From positions 1,054,001 through 1,118,000 of the forward strand of contig WACJ01000074.1 in NCBI GenBank assembly GCA_008973525.1: 64,000 nucleotides of DNA. The letters are read 5' to 3'. Below are positions 11,707 to 21,642 of the stretch, piece after piece. The DNA comes from Stenopsyche tienmushanensis. Lineage: Eukaryota > Arthropoda > Insecta > Trichoptera > Stenopsychidae. The translations under genes were made by a program, and so were the position numbers. The notes beneath the pieces are model-generated. The model worked only from the letters and a program-made list of their open reading frames with translations, was not told the DNA's origin and searched no databases. How positions within the stretch are numbered: the first letter of the stretch is position 1; each line of letters starts with the position of its first letter.

Positions 11707-14481
11707 ACTAAAAATTGTCAGCTTAAATTGCAGATCCCTCCGTAGAGTCGAACACTATATCGCAGACCTATGCGATGAGGTCGACATCGTCCTGCTGCAG
11801 GAAACTTGGCTGCTCGAATCTGAATTAAATTTTCTTAAAAGTATTCATTTGGAATTTGACGGTGTGGGAACTTCCTCAGTGGACAGCAGTGCGGGCCCGC
11901 TGGTCGGTAGACCTTTCGGTGGTGTAGCTATCCTGTACCGAAAAACCATCAAAGTGATAGCTGTGGACATCCAAAGCCCGAGAGTACAAGGTATCAAAAT
12001 CAAACGGCCGAATACCGACCTATTACTGTTCTCAGTATATATGCCCACCGATTCCGCTGAGAATCTCGAGGAATTCTGTTCGTGCTTTGGCTTGGTTAAC
12101 GCGGTTATTGAAGAAAACACTCCCTGCGAATTTATCTTCATGGGTGACTTCAACGCCCACCCCGGCACTCGATTTTGGTCTGAGCTCACCTCAATGTGTA
12201 GCGAAAGCCATATGACGATCCTCGACAGGGAGAAACTGCCCGAAGAGACTTTCACGTATGTCAGTGACTCCACGGCTCGCTGAGATGGCTCGACCATTGC
12301 ATCGTCTCCCAGAGCATCGAGTCATCTGTTCTGAGCTTGATCGTTCGCGAAGACACAGTCTGGTCAGATCACCGTCCCATGATAGTTACGCTGGGTAACT
12401 TACAACTCCACCTTGACGACCCCTCACATGGGAATCGTCCCAGTGATCCCGCTAGTTGGAGGCCGACCTCGCCGTACGACATATTCATATATGAAAGGTT
12501 CGTCTCCAATCTTATTGGACCTTTATACAAGTACATGAACCAACAGTTTTGCACGACTAATTGCACTGTTAATGAGCATCGTGCTCTAATTGATAGTCAT
12601 TACGCTAATATTGTGATGATTATGCGTTCTGGAGCCATTAAGGCATTTAGTCGTTGTAAACAACATAAATCCGCGAAGAAATTTAATGCCATCGCTGGTT
12701 GGAAAGAAAATGTCTCGGATGTGTACTGCGACGCGAGGGAAGCCTTCAAGGATTGGTTAGCTGCTGGCCGCCCTGCTGAGGGAGCGCTTGCCGATCGCAG
12801 AATCAGAACGCGAAAAATTTTTAAACTCGCGCTGAAGAACTGCCGATACGCTAATGAACAAAAAAAGATGGATCGCATAGCTCTGGCCTATAAAAAAGGT
12901 GACTTTGGAGGCTTTTGGCGTCTGGCTGGAATTGCGCTCGGTTCCAAGGCCGGCCCTCCGGCTCACGTCGACGGTTTCACCGGGATCGACGCTGCTGAAA
13001 ATTTTAGGCAACATTTCTCTATGTCGATGTTTTCCGCTACGATCGCTTCTTCTTCTGCCCGGTCTTCAGCTCTGTCGACACATAACGCTGCTTGTGTTAT
13101 TACTTTGAGCGAGATCAAGGACGCACTCAAAACGCTCTCTGGTAAAAAGTCTTGTGGTCATGATGGACTCTGTGCCGAGCACATTGCGCTCGGCGGACCT
13201 TCCTTATTGCTTGCCCTGAAAACGTTATTCAACGGAATGCTCGTGCATAACTACGTGCCTGCCGACCTGAGTATGTCTGTAGTTGTTCCGATTGTCAAAT
13301 CGGCTAAACTCGCTGCGACACTGACTGATAACTACAGACCCATTGCAATCGCCACCATCTTGGCCAAACTGCTGGAAAAAATTGTGCACGGGAAGCTAAA
13401 AGCCTACCTTTACACCGACGATGCACAGTTTGGTTTTAAATCAAACACTTCTACCAGTTTGGCCATCTACACGCTCAAGCAAGTCATCAGGTATTACACC
13501 AGCAGAAGGACTGTTGTCTATGCTTGCTTTCTCGACCTTAGCAAGGCATTTGATCGCGTCGATCGAAGTCTCCTTTGGGAGAAACTTTTGAAGAGAGGAG
13601 CCCCTTCTACTCTGGTCGATCTGTTGGCCAGTTGGTATCGAGGGCAGCGCTATTCGGTTCGCTGGGATGGTCTTCTGTCGAGTTCTTTCAGCACTGGGTG
13701 CGGAGTCAGACAGGGTGGCTCTATGTCGCCAGACCTTTTCAACCTGTATATGGACGAGCTCTCCGCGGCACTCAGAGAGACCGCAGTGGGCTGCCAGGTG
13801 GGTGGAAGGAGCATCAACCATATCTTTTATGCTGATGACATGGTGCTGTTGGCGCCCTCAATCAAGGCACTGAGAACGCTATTGGACGTCTGCGTGGACT
13901 ACACCATCACACACAAATTGACATTCAATATATCGAAGTCAGTGGTGATGGTGTTCCGAGACGGGAAGGCCCCGGATCACGTCCCTCCTGTATCCATCGA
14001 GGGAAAAGAACTCAACGTAGTTCGGGAGGTTAAATATCTCGGGCATATCTTCAACGACAATCTCAGCGATGATGCCGATATAGACAGGCAAAGAAGAGCC
14101 ATGTGCATGCGGGGAAACATGTTGGCGCGACGCTTCTTTAAATGCAGCGATGCAGTCAAGCGTCAGCTTTTCCTAACGTATTGCACGTCCATGTACACGG
14201 GAGAACTTTGGACACAGTTCCGGCAGAGCAGCATGCGACAGCTACGGGTGCAATATAACAATTGTTATAGAGCACTATTCGGGCTGCCCAGGAGTTGTAG
14301 TGCATCGGGAATGTTCCTCTACGGGCGCATTCCCCAACTCGAGGCGCTCCTTCGTAGAGCTGCAGTGTCTATGAAGTGCCGCGTCTTCTCTTCAGGAAAC
14401 GCCTTAGTGAGATCAGCATCGATCGACCTCGCCTCTATCCTATTTAAGAGGTGGATAGGGTTAATATTTAGGCCCCCCTAA
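11693..14481 (+). pseudogene. LINE ORF2: APE endonuclease and reverse transcriptase, one frameshift
   Basis: The first open part (11693-12283, 196 codons) is an APE-type endonuclease: N12, E37 in QETW, YMPTDS at 116-121 and GDFN at 151-154. The frame ends at TGA 12281-12283. Translation resumes in the next frame as LRWLDH from 12280, and the second open part (ATG at 12337, 714 codons to 14481) supplies the endonuclease SDH motif at its residues 10-12. Its reverse transcriptase has motif A (FLDLSKAFDRVD, about 398-409), GVRQGGSMSPDLFN (from about 456) and the catalytic YADD at 498-501. Everything fits a single protein of about 900 residues interrupted by one 1-nt deletion near 12277-12282. That is a minimal lesion and implies a young copy. 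The LWTQF and later C-terminal segment is intact to the stop. Confidence 0.88.
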
Positions 14482-14862
14482 ATATCTTCTTAATTCTTAT
14501 ATTATTATTATTCTTTAATTTTTTAATTGCTAATGTTTTATTTTTTTTATTATTATATATATATATATTTATGCATATTTTTATTTTGTTTTTCTAAAAA
14601 TTTGATTATTCTTTTATTTATCGTTATTAATTTTTATTTTTTATGATTAATTTCATTTATATTTATTTTATTTTATATTTTTTATTATTTTTATTTTATT
14701 TATATGTATTTTATTTTATTTTTTTTTATCTTTATTTTATTTTATATTTATCTTTTTATTTTTACATTATTTTTTTTTACATTGTATTTCATTTCACTTG
14801 TTTTTATGTAATATGGCGTAAGCTGTGAATAAATTTCTAAATAAAATAAATAAAAATAAATA
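14482..14862 (+). other. LINE 3' UTR with extreme T-richness and A-rich tail
   Basis: From about 14500 to 14800 the sense strand is almost pure T and A with T strongly in excess, including a short AT dinucleotide run (about 14554-14569). It then switches to TGTGAATAAATTTCTAAATAAAATAAATAAA-like sequence at 14825-14862, holding several AATAAA polyadenylation signals and ending the element. Small open frames here are artefacts of this composition. Confidence 0.65.
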
Positions 14863-16129
14863 TTTTTGGGGTATCCTATACTGTGGTTATCTTATTTATC
14901 TTTGCCCTTGTCAACATCCTCAAATTTATTATTTTTCTTTGTATCCTACAACGGCTCATTTAATAATACATTTCATTTTTACTTCTTCGTGTATTTTTAA
15001 TGCCACTTTATTCGTTTTGTTGGCCCGTTCTGATTATGGTTACATTTTATTCCAAGCTCATACAATTATTTCATAATTGGTTTTACATGAAAATGGACGT
15101 AATGATTTGAAATTTAATTGGACAAATGGATTGAAAAATATATACTAACCGTAATTGTTAATTTAATTTGCTAACTTTTTTTTAGCCTTTTGTCCTTTTC
15201 ATGTGTCAAAAATTTCCAATTAAAATGCGACAAAGAATTGGAGAAAAGCAAATTCGTCCACAATGTGTAAATCAAAATTTGAAATTAATACTAGTCGAAC
15301 TAACTATAGATAAGGTTATCTAAATTAAAATAATTACTTATATAACATTTTTTTTATATTTTAAATGTTCATTTTTTCAGATCCAGGAATCCATGACAAT
15401 GGATGTTCAAATCCAAATCCACAACCAAAATTTGGGTCGAAGCCCTTAAATTATGAATCCGGATAATAGCCCATTATATCACCACTTATTTCACCAACAG
15501 TTGCATTTATACCACAGAATCGTAGCAGTCATAAAAAGACATCTTTACAATCTCAGATGGTTGTTAAATTACGTAACCAGCCAAAAGATTATAGGCGTAT
15601 AGACTCTTTGGAGAATTTAGAATATATTGCAATATGCTAAATCAAATTAACATGTAACCCTAAATCGTGAGTTCTCTAAATTGGACTAGGTATAGTTTCG
15701 CTGTTATTTCATGTGTTTATGTACAATTTAGATCAAATCCTTGGGACACCACGTTAGTCAAGTGGGCAAATAAGAGTGTCGTGTTGAACAACGGCCATCG
15801 AGTCTGTACCGAACCGAGCAATTTAGTCTTACGGGGAGATTTGCCCTGAAGACAAAAACTGTCAGAGCGAAATGAAACGGTACGTGGATCTTCACTCCAA
15901 TGCTTTTATGATTGCGGAAATTCTTTGATATAATTATAAAATTATTTTCGGCGATGTTATCGTTGCCTTCTTGCATCGTCGCTCTCGAAAAATTACAATC
16001 GTTCATGTATTATATAATATCTTATCTTATCTTAGGATGAATTCTAATGCATTTCGCATATGATTTGCGCATGGTTCCTCTGCATCCATTATGTTCAAAT
16101 AAGTATTGAACATTCATAGATGATTGTTT

Positions 16130-16460
16130 GGAGCGTTGATGTTTTTGAGTCGGTCGATTTCGCCTTTGCACCAAAGCACACTCGCGATAGAAGACAGGAA
16201 TAGAATAAACAATAATGGCGAACCGTCTTGAACAAAGCACGGCGCGAGCCACACGCAACGGCCATAAAAGAGAAACGAACAAAAAAAGAGATGACGAAGT
16301 AGATGACGATGAAGGAGCGATCCTCTTTGGATGGAAAACGTGAGCATTCAACCTGTGACCCTGCTGACCCCGATGACCCGAATGACCTGGGCACGCGCAA
16401 CGTAAGCTTCAATAGAAAAGAAAGGAGATATCCGCTAAATCATCCCCTGTCATATTAATT
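16130..16460. other. GC-rich island open in several frames, possible exon
   Basis: This segment has markedly higher GC content than its surroundings and is open in several frames on both strands. On the plus strand an ATG at 16215 (AATAATGG) gives 42 codons ending at 16343, rich in charged residues (RDDEVDDDEGAILFGWKT). An ATG at 16303 in another frame gives 51 codons ending at 16458, with an Asp/Pro-rich run and a donor-like GTAAGC inside. On the minus strand, frames of 109, 105 and 77 codons overlap the same DNA. No domain is recognised and only one, if any, can be real. Confidence 0.3.
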
Positions 16461-17945
16461 ATGAATGAAATATTGATTTGAAATAAATTTGCCTCAATTA
16501 TATTAGATATTATTGCATTCGCCAGACTAAATGTTACACACGTCAATATTTCTTCTGGCAAACCCAGTAATAGGAAGGAATGCATCCTACTTTTGTCATA
16601 TATTTTATAGTTTTAATTTGCATTAGTTCGATTTACAATTAATTGCGGTCTGAATATGCGTTTGTCAATATTGGCCTACAAACTTATTGAGTGATGTATT
16701 ATTATACATTCCACAATTAATTGACCGTGTAAAATCAAAAAAATGTTATATGAAATCAGATTGTATTCTTAATATTCCAATCGTATTAATTTGGTAATAT
16801 TTTTTCTCATAATATGGATTTGAATCAGAATTTTTATATTATACTCATATGATTTCCACCACAACCATGAGTGTTTTTATAGTAACTAATCATTGCATGC
16901 ATGGCTCAATTTAAACAAAAAGTCGCAACTATCGTAGGTGCAATTTAAAATTAACACGAAAACAGAAAAGCAACCCCCATCTGTCAATCGATCGACATAT
17001 TAAACTTCAATAGAGCCGACTTCAAACATCCTCCGGCTATAATAATTATATGAAATTTACCTCAATGTATAATTTGAATAAAAATTGACTTCGTATTAAT
17101 GTAGAGCACGCTTATGGCCTAATTGAATGACAAAAGTCCATCCTCACAAAGAAAACGGCTCACGTACGAGGCAGCAATTTTCTCAACAAAATAACACTTT
17201 GGACGATTCCTCGGCGGGAAAAAAACGTGATCGGCCACTTGCCCGAAGGTGACAACTGAAAAGTTGTAAAACATTATCCCTAAGGCCCACCATTGTTGGG
17301 TTTGTGTTTTCGTACGAATTTCCAGTGAGTTGTATGCTCACATGCTGCATATTTAATGCGGAACCAATTGTTCGCCGCTTTGCATACAAATGCATCATCG
17401 ACCAGTGCACCCTTAGAAAAAAAGTCATCATTGTTGCTTGAGACATTTAAATACTCTACGTGTTCGTTTCTTTAACAATTTCAGCATTGAGCGAAGAAAA
17501 GAGCGCGAAATTCCATGAAAGTCATACAATTTATAAAAAATACGAATTTAAACTGTATCAATGCCAAAAGTACACATGTTCACAAATATGAATTATTTTT
17601 TTAAAATGTATTTTATCCAAAAACTATCATTTTTTATGATACCATATTTGTTATCCGACGAAGGCGATCTCCACATATTTTTTTGTAAGGATAAATGTTT
17701 TTCTTTTGATGGTTTCATATTGCCTTCCGCAGATATTATGGCGATAAAATTATCATTATTTTAAATTATGTTTTAATCATAATTCAAGACCAAGGATCTC
17801 ACAAATTTTTGGTACAATATTTTTTAGCATAATCTGAAATCTATATATACAAACCCGAATCTATTATATATAATAATCCAGAAACCAACCAACTAAATCT
17901 ACGATTGATCAATATTTAGGAGGAACTCTTCAGGCATTATACTCA

Positions 17946-17992
17946 CTTAAACAGGGGTCCGCGGACCCTGTTTAAGAACCGCTGATCTAAAA
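17946..17992. repeat. hAT-type terminal palindrome (solo end)
   Basis: CTTAAACAGGGG and CCCTGTTTAAG flank TCCGCGGA, forming a 31-nt palindrome with one unpaired G (17946-17976), followed by AACCGCTG. The phrase GTTTAAGAACC next to a terminal CxCTG is typical of a hAT right end, and the same phrase ends the element at 29970-30542. The other end was not found, so this is probably a solo or collapsed end. Confidence 0.5.
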
Positions 17993-20204
17993 CATGTAAA
18001 AACCAATAATACTAAGGCGCTGGAGTGAAGTAATTGATTGGAGATCAACAAATAAAAAGGATTGAATTTAATAAAATTAATTTAGCAATGTGCGAACCCA
18101 TTGTTCTTGATTATTTTTAATCAAGAGAGAAGCTGGATGAACTGTTTCAGAAATTTTTGATAAAAATACAATCCCCAAAGTTTCGGTATTTTACGCACAA
18201 ATCTCAGGACCATTTCAAATCTTAATTTTTCAATTTGCATTGCAAATCATTTTAATTTTAGATTTTGATACTACTATTATGCAGTTTTATTTCACTATTG
18301 GTTAAAAAAATGCTTAACGAAGTGTAAGAAACCCAGCAAATATTGAAATTAACTTTTTTTATTCAGGGGTTGCGAAATAAGAACATTAAGTATCATTTTC
18401 AAATAAATAAATAGTCAATAGCCAAAATAATGTAAGTTTTATTAAAAATATTAAATCTTAAATCTCTATCCAACATATGTTCGAGCGCATTCCACATTCC
18501 AACGTGATTCCACGTCAAGCATAATTGTCTGAATTTGTGTAATTGCAACATCTTTCACAAGAGTGAATTCCGCTTTTGTTTCACGTCTGAAATTGCACAT
18601 CCCGAAGGCTTTTGTGAAAACGAGAGAAAAGCGCACAGGAAATGTGATATCATTATTTGAAAGTGAAATTTTGTTGAATTTGATTTAAAATGTGATTTGC
18701 TTGGGATTTATTCTAATATATGTTACTTTCGAGAAATTAAGTATAAAATAAGTTTAACTGATTGTATGGACGATGAAAAATGGTTTTCTCAAATATAGTT
18801 TTATTGTGTATGCGTCCGACATTGTACACTACTATTCATATTATCGGAAGAATTCTGGTTCGTAATACGTTTTTTTGTAATTTTTAATGTGAATTTTTGC
18901 AATGGATGTGTATGAGTGCGATGTATATATAATATTTGGGTGTGCAGCAAATGTGCGAGGAATGCAATGGCGCTAATAGCTGCATCATCAGGCTTTTGTC
19001 TGTGGGCCATCACGACCCGACTGCCGGCCTATTAATTCGGATGCGTCCTCCATGTCCATGGTTCCTGATGATGCCGGAAGGCTAAACCCTGGCTACTCAT
19101 TTAACAATGCGTGAATATTTTGAATTTTGGCAATGGCACAACTATGCCGCTGCTGTCAGTGGCGTATCTCACAACAAAAAGGAAGGTCAGATTATAAAAC
19201 ATTTTGGATGGAGAATTTTTTTTAAATTTATTATTCTGTATGAAATTATCGATAATTTTAGATCATCTACAGTTGTCGATTATATTTTTAAATGCGATAT
19301 GAAAACTATATTAAAGTGGACAATAATAGTCCAATACTTTTACAATTACATTTTAATTTTGTAGTCGTTTTTTCTATTTTTCTTAGTTGTTTTAGAAAAA
19401 AAGCAGTTTCTAAATCGAAAATGATATCATTCATAAACGACGGGATTCTTAAATATGTAACGTAAAAATATAGATAGTATAATAGCAAAACTTAGACAAA
19501 GATACGATTAAATATAACATGTTTATGAAATTACATTTTGGTCTACATTTAATAACTACATGTCAAAACTTAATCCATTAAAAGCAAAACTACCGTATAC
19601 ACTCATAATAGTTTTGTTGAAAAAGACATCGTACAACTATCGTATATTTGATAGTATTTTATTCATATTAAATACGTGGATTATTTAATTGATCTTTTAT
19701 AATGCAAATAATTTTTGATGCATCTTTAAAAAATCCTGATCTATATGACTGATGTATAACTATAAAAACATCATTCAAGATAATAGATTATTATTTCAAC
19801 AGTTCAAATCATACAAAAATTTCCATGAATTAATCGATTGGAAAATATATCTACTGTAATCGCTTGAACAAATATTGAGGATTTAAAGTAGATAAATAGT
19901 ATGCATAAATATAGAATATTTGCTTTTAACGACACACCACTGGCAAGGCGTGTCAGTCGTTGCCGCTCTAGGGTCCACGAATCCTAATGGGGGTCCACTG
20001 GCCAAATTCAGTCACGACCGGGTTAACATTCGGACAGTGATGAGAATCGAACAATGTCTTCAATTTTATATGTTATACCAAGCCAAGCACTCACGATTTG
20101 CACACCTATCAATTTGTTCAACGCGATTTAGCAATTTCGCCTAAGCATTTATTTTAAATTCGCATACTTCCAAACTGACGTACGTGCACGAAGACGAATA
20201 GATA

Positions 20205-20440
20205 TTTTATTTAATGGCGACCCTTTTACCCCGTCCTTTTTCACCCTTTGTATGAGACCTGCGAGTTATTAAAACTGCAAGGGTTGTTATGCAAATGCAA
20301 ATATGCTGTCGTTGGTGCTTTGAAGTCGCAATTTCCATCAAAGCTCTTTTGACCGGGATGGGAGAATGAGCCAAGACGACGACAACGAGCGTTTGGAAGC
20401 TGCTTGAATCGATCCTTTTCCGCATTCTCTCTTTCAAGAT
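20205..20440. promoter_or_regulatory. Candidate regulatory island with overlapping POU octamers
   Basis: A GC-richer island contains ATGCAAATGCAAAT at 20289-20302, two overlapping copies of the POU-domain octamer ATGCAAAT. Single octamers elsewhere in the window are no more frequent than expected for this base composition, but the overlapping pair is unusual. A 76-codon minus-strand frame (20207-20437) crosses the island, is lysine/arginine-rich, and shows no domain. Confidence 0.3.
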
Positions 20441-20934
20441 CTCGAAATTGAAGACAAATATGTTGAATGGATATTCAGCAAAAAACTCAAACGGATCTAC
20501 AGTGAAAAAAACTATGGAAATATATTTTTTTATCTCGATGAAATGTTATAATAGCCAATGCCCTGACGATGGGCGCGTGTTACTTTTTGAAATGTTATGT
20601 TTGGCTTTTTAGCTAGCACGTGTCTCATAATAAACACAATACACGGCATAACGCTTTTGTATGATATTGCACACGTTGATGTTTTTATTAAATAATTTTT
20701 AGATAAAAGCATTCCTTTTAGATACAAAAAACTTAATAGTAAATTAAAAAAATAGATTTTTTTGTAGAATATCAAAAAGATAAGCGAATCTAAATATAGT
20801 AAGGTAAATCCAATATTTTATGGGATAGATTATATAATTTATAAATTTTGCTGTTTCAACCTAATTATTTACGATTTCAGCGATAGATCTTTAAAATAAT
20901 ACAGTATAATAAGCTAAAGAATTATTTACAACCT

Positions 20935-21642
20935 TAAGGTGTCATCTCACTTTGACGACCCAAAACCAGTAGGCAGTAGGCAGTTTTTAGCAGTAAATAC
21001 ACCATATAATGAAATGAATATTTTTGTGATTTATTAGAGCGCTCTTAAATAACACCGAAAAATGTTTATGATTTAAAAAAAAATCTTTATCGTTTTTTCA
21101 GCGTCAAAATGGCATGCCAAAAAATACAAGTCCACTGCGTTGATCAGTTTTTTTTTCATTCAGGCTTACCTAAAGCAAAAAATCAAAAGGATTATTAATT
21201 TGCATGAGTGTCGCTGTGTTTCGAACTATAATTAAGTTAAAAGTTTAAAAAAACACCTTTTTATAGATATTTTTTAGTATTAAACGTAAGATAAAATAAA
21301 AAATTTGGCCTGATTTTGGTTTCAGTATTTTTGCCCTATAATTCTTCAAAAATTAGGGTTATCATAAATTTTGTAATAGTATATGATCTAAATAACATTT
21401 TTCATATTTTCAACTGTGTCAAGATAGCAAAGCCATATAAAGTGTATACACTTTTCTTTCATTTTTCAATTAGATGTATGATTTTCGAAGCACTTTATAA
21501 TACCACCATAAGCTTCAAACGCACTACTTCAATTAGCTGTAAAACATTAAAACAATCAGAATTTCTTCACCAAAATTACGGGAGACATTTTAAAAGACAA
21601 AAAATCGACTTTTTTGACGTTACATAGTGAGATGACCCCTAA
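20935..21642. mobile_element. PIF/Harbinger-like MITE (about 700 bp)
   Basis: Left end GGTGTCATCTCACT (from 20938) and right end read on the other strand GGGGTCATCTCACT (from 21639) match at 13 of 14 positions. Further partial agreement runs inward (TTTGACG against TATGTAACG). TAA flanks both ends (20935-20937 and 21640-21642). A 3-bp TAA/TTA duplication with G-rich terminal repeats is the PIF/Harbinger pattern. No transposase is encoded; a 103-codon frame inside (21316-21627) is AT-rich and not recognised. A short tandem AGTAGGCAGTAGGCAG lies near the left end. The superfamily is inferred from ends only. Confidence 0.6.

Larger units (their letters stand above)
11230..14862 (+). mobile_element. 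CR1/L2-group (Daphne-like) LINE, copy 1, nearly full ORF2
   Basis: Non-LTR retrotransposon that moves by target-primed reverse transcription. It carries the C-terminal part of ORF1, a 14-nt ORF1/ORF2 overlap, ORF2 with APE endonuclease and reverse transcriptase, and a T-rich 3' UTR ending in an A-rich tail (about 14833-14862). GC content is near 50%, against about one third in the flanks. The 5' end is truncated inside ORF1, as is usual for LINEs. Endonuclease and RT motifs place it in the CR1/L2/Daphne assemblage; a tree is needed for a firm clade. ORF2 is spoiled by one 1-nt lesion near 12277-12282. I could not identify a target-site duplication. A second copy starts at 63197. Confidence 0.9.
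14863..20936. other. Long stretch without confirmed gene
   Basis: AT-rich DNA with three GC-richer patches: 15.7-15.9 kb, 16.13-16.46 kb (listed) and 17.16-17.45 kb. A hAT-like terminal palindrome sits at 17946-17976 (listed) and an octamer-containing island at 20.2-20.44 kb (listed). At 18.98-19.1 kb a short GC-richer patch has no recognised content. At 19925-20035 a GC-richer patch contains two GGGTCCAC words. Nothing else is supported. Confidence 0.45.

Noticed and set aside
12369..13821. Several minus-strand and alternate-frame ORFs of 60-126 codons inside LINE ORF2
   Set aside because: They are shadows of the GC-richer reverse-transcriptase coding frame.
14643..15076. Two ORFs of 61 and 83 codons after the LINE
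   Set aside because: The first is a product of the T-rich 3' UTR (almost only F, Y, L, I), and the second starts in the A-rich tail and has no recognisable content.
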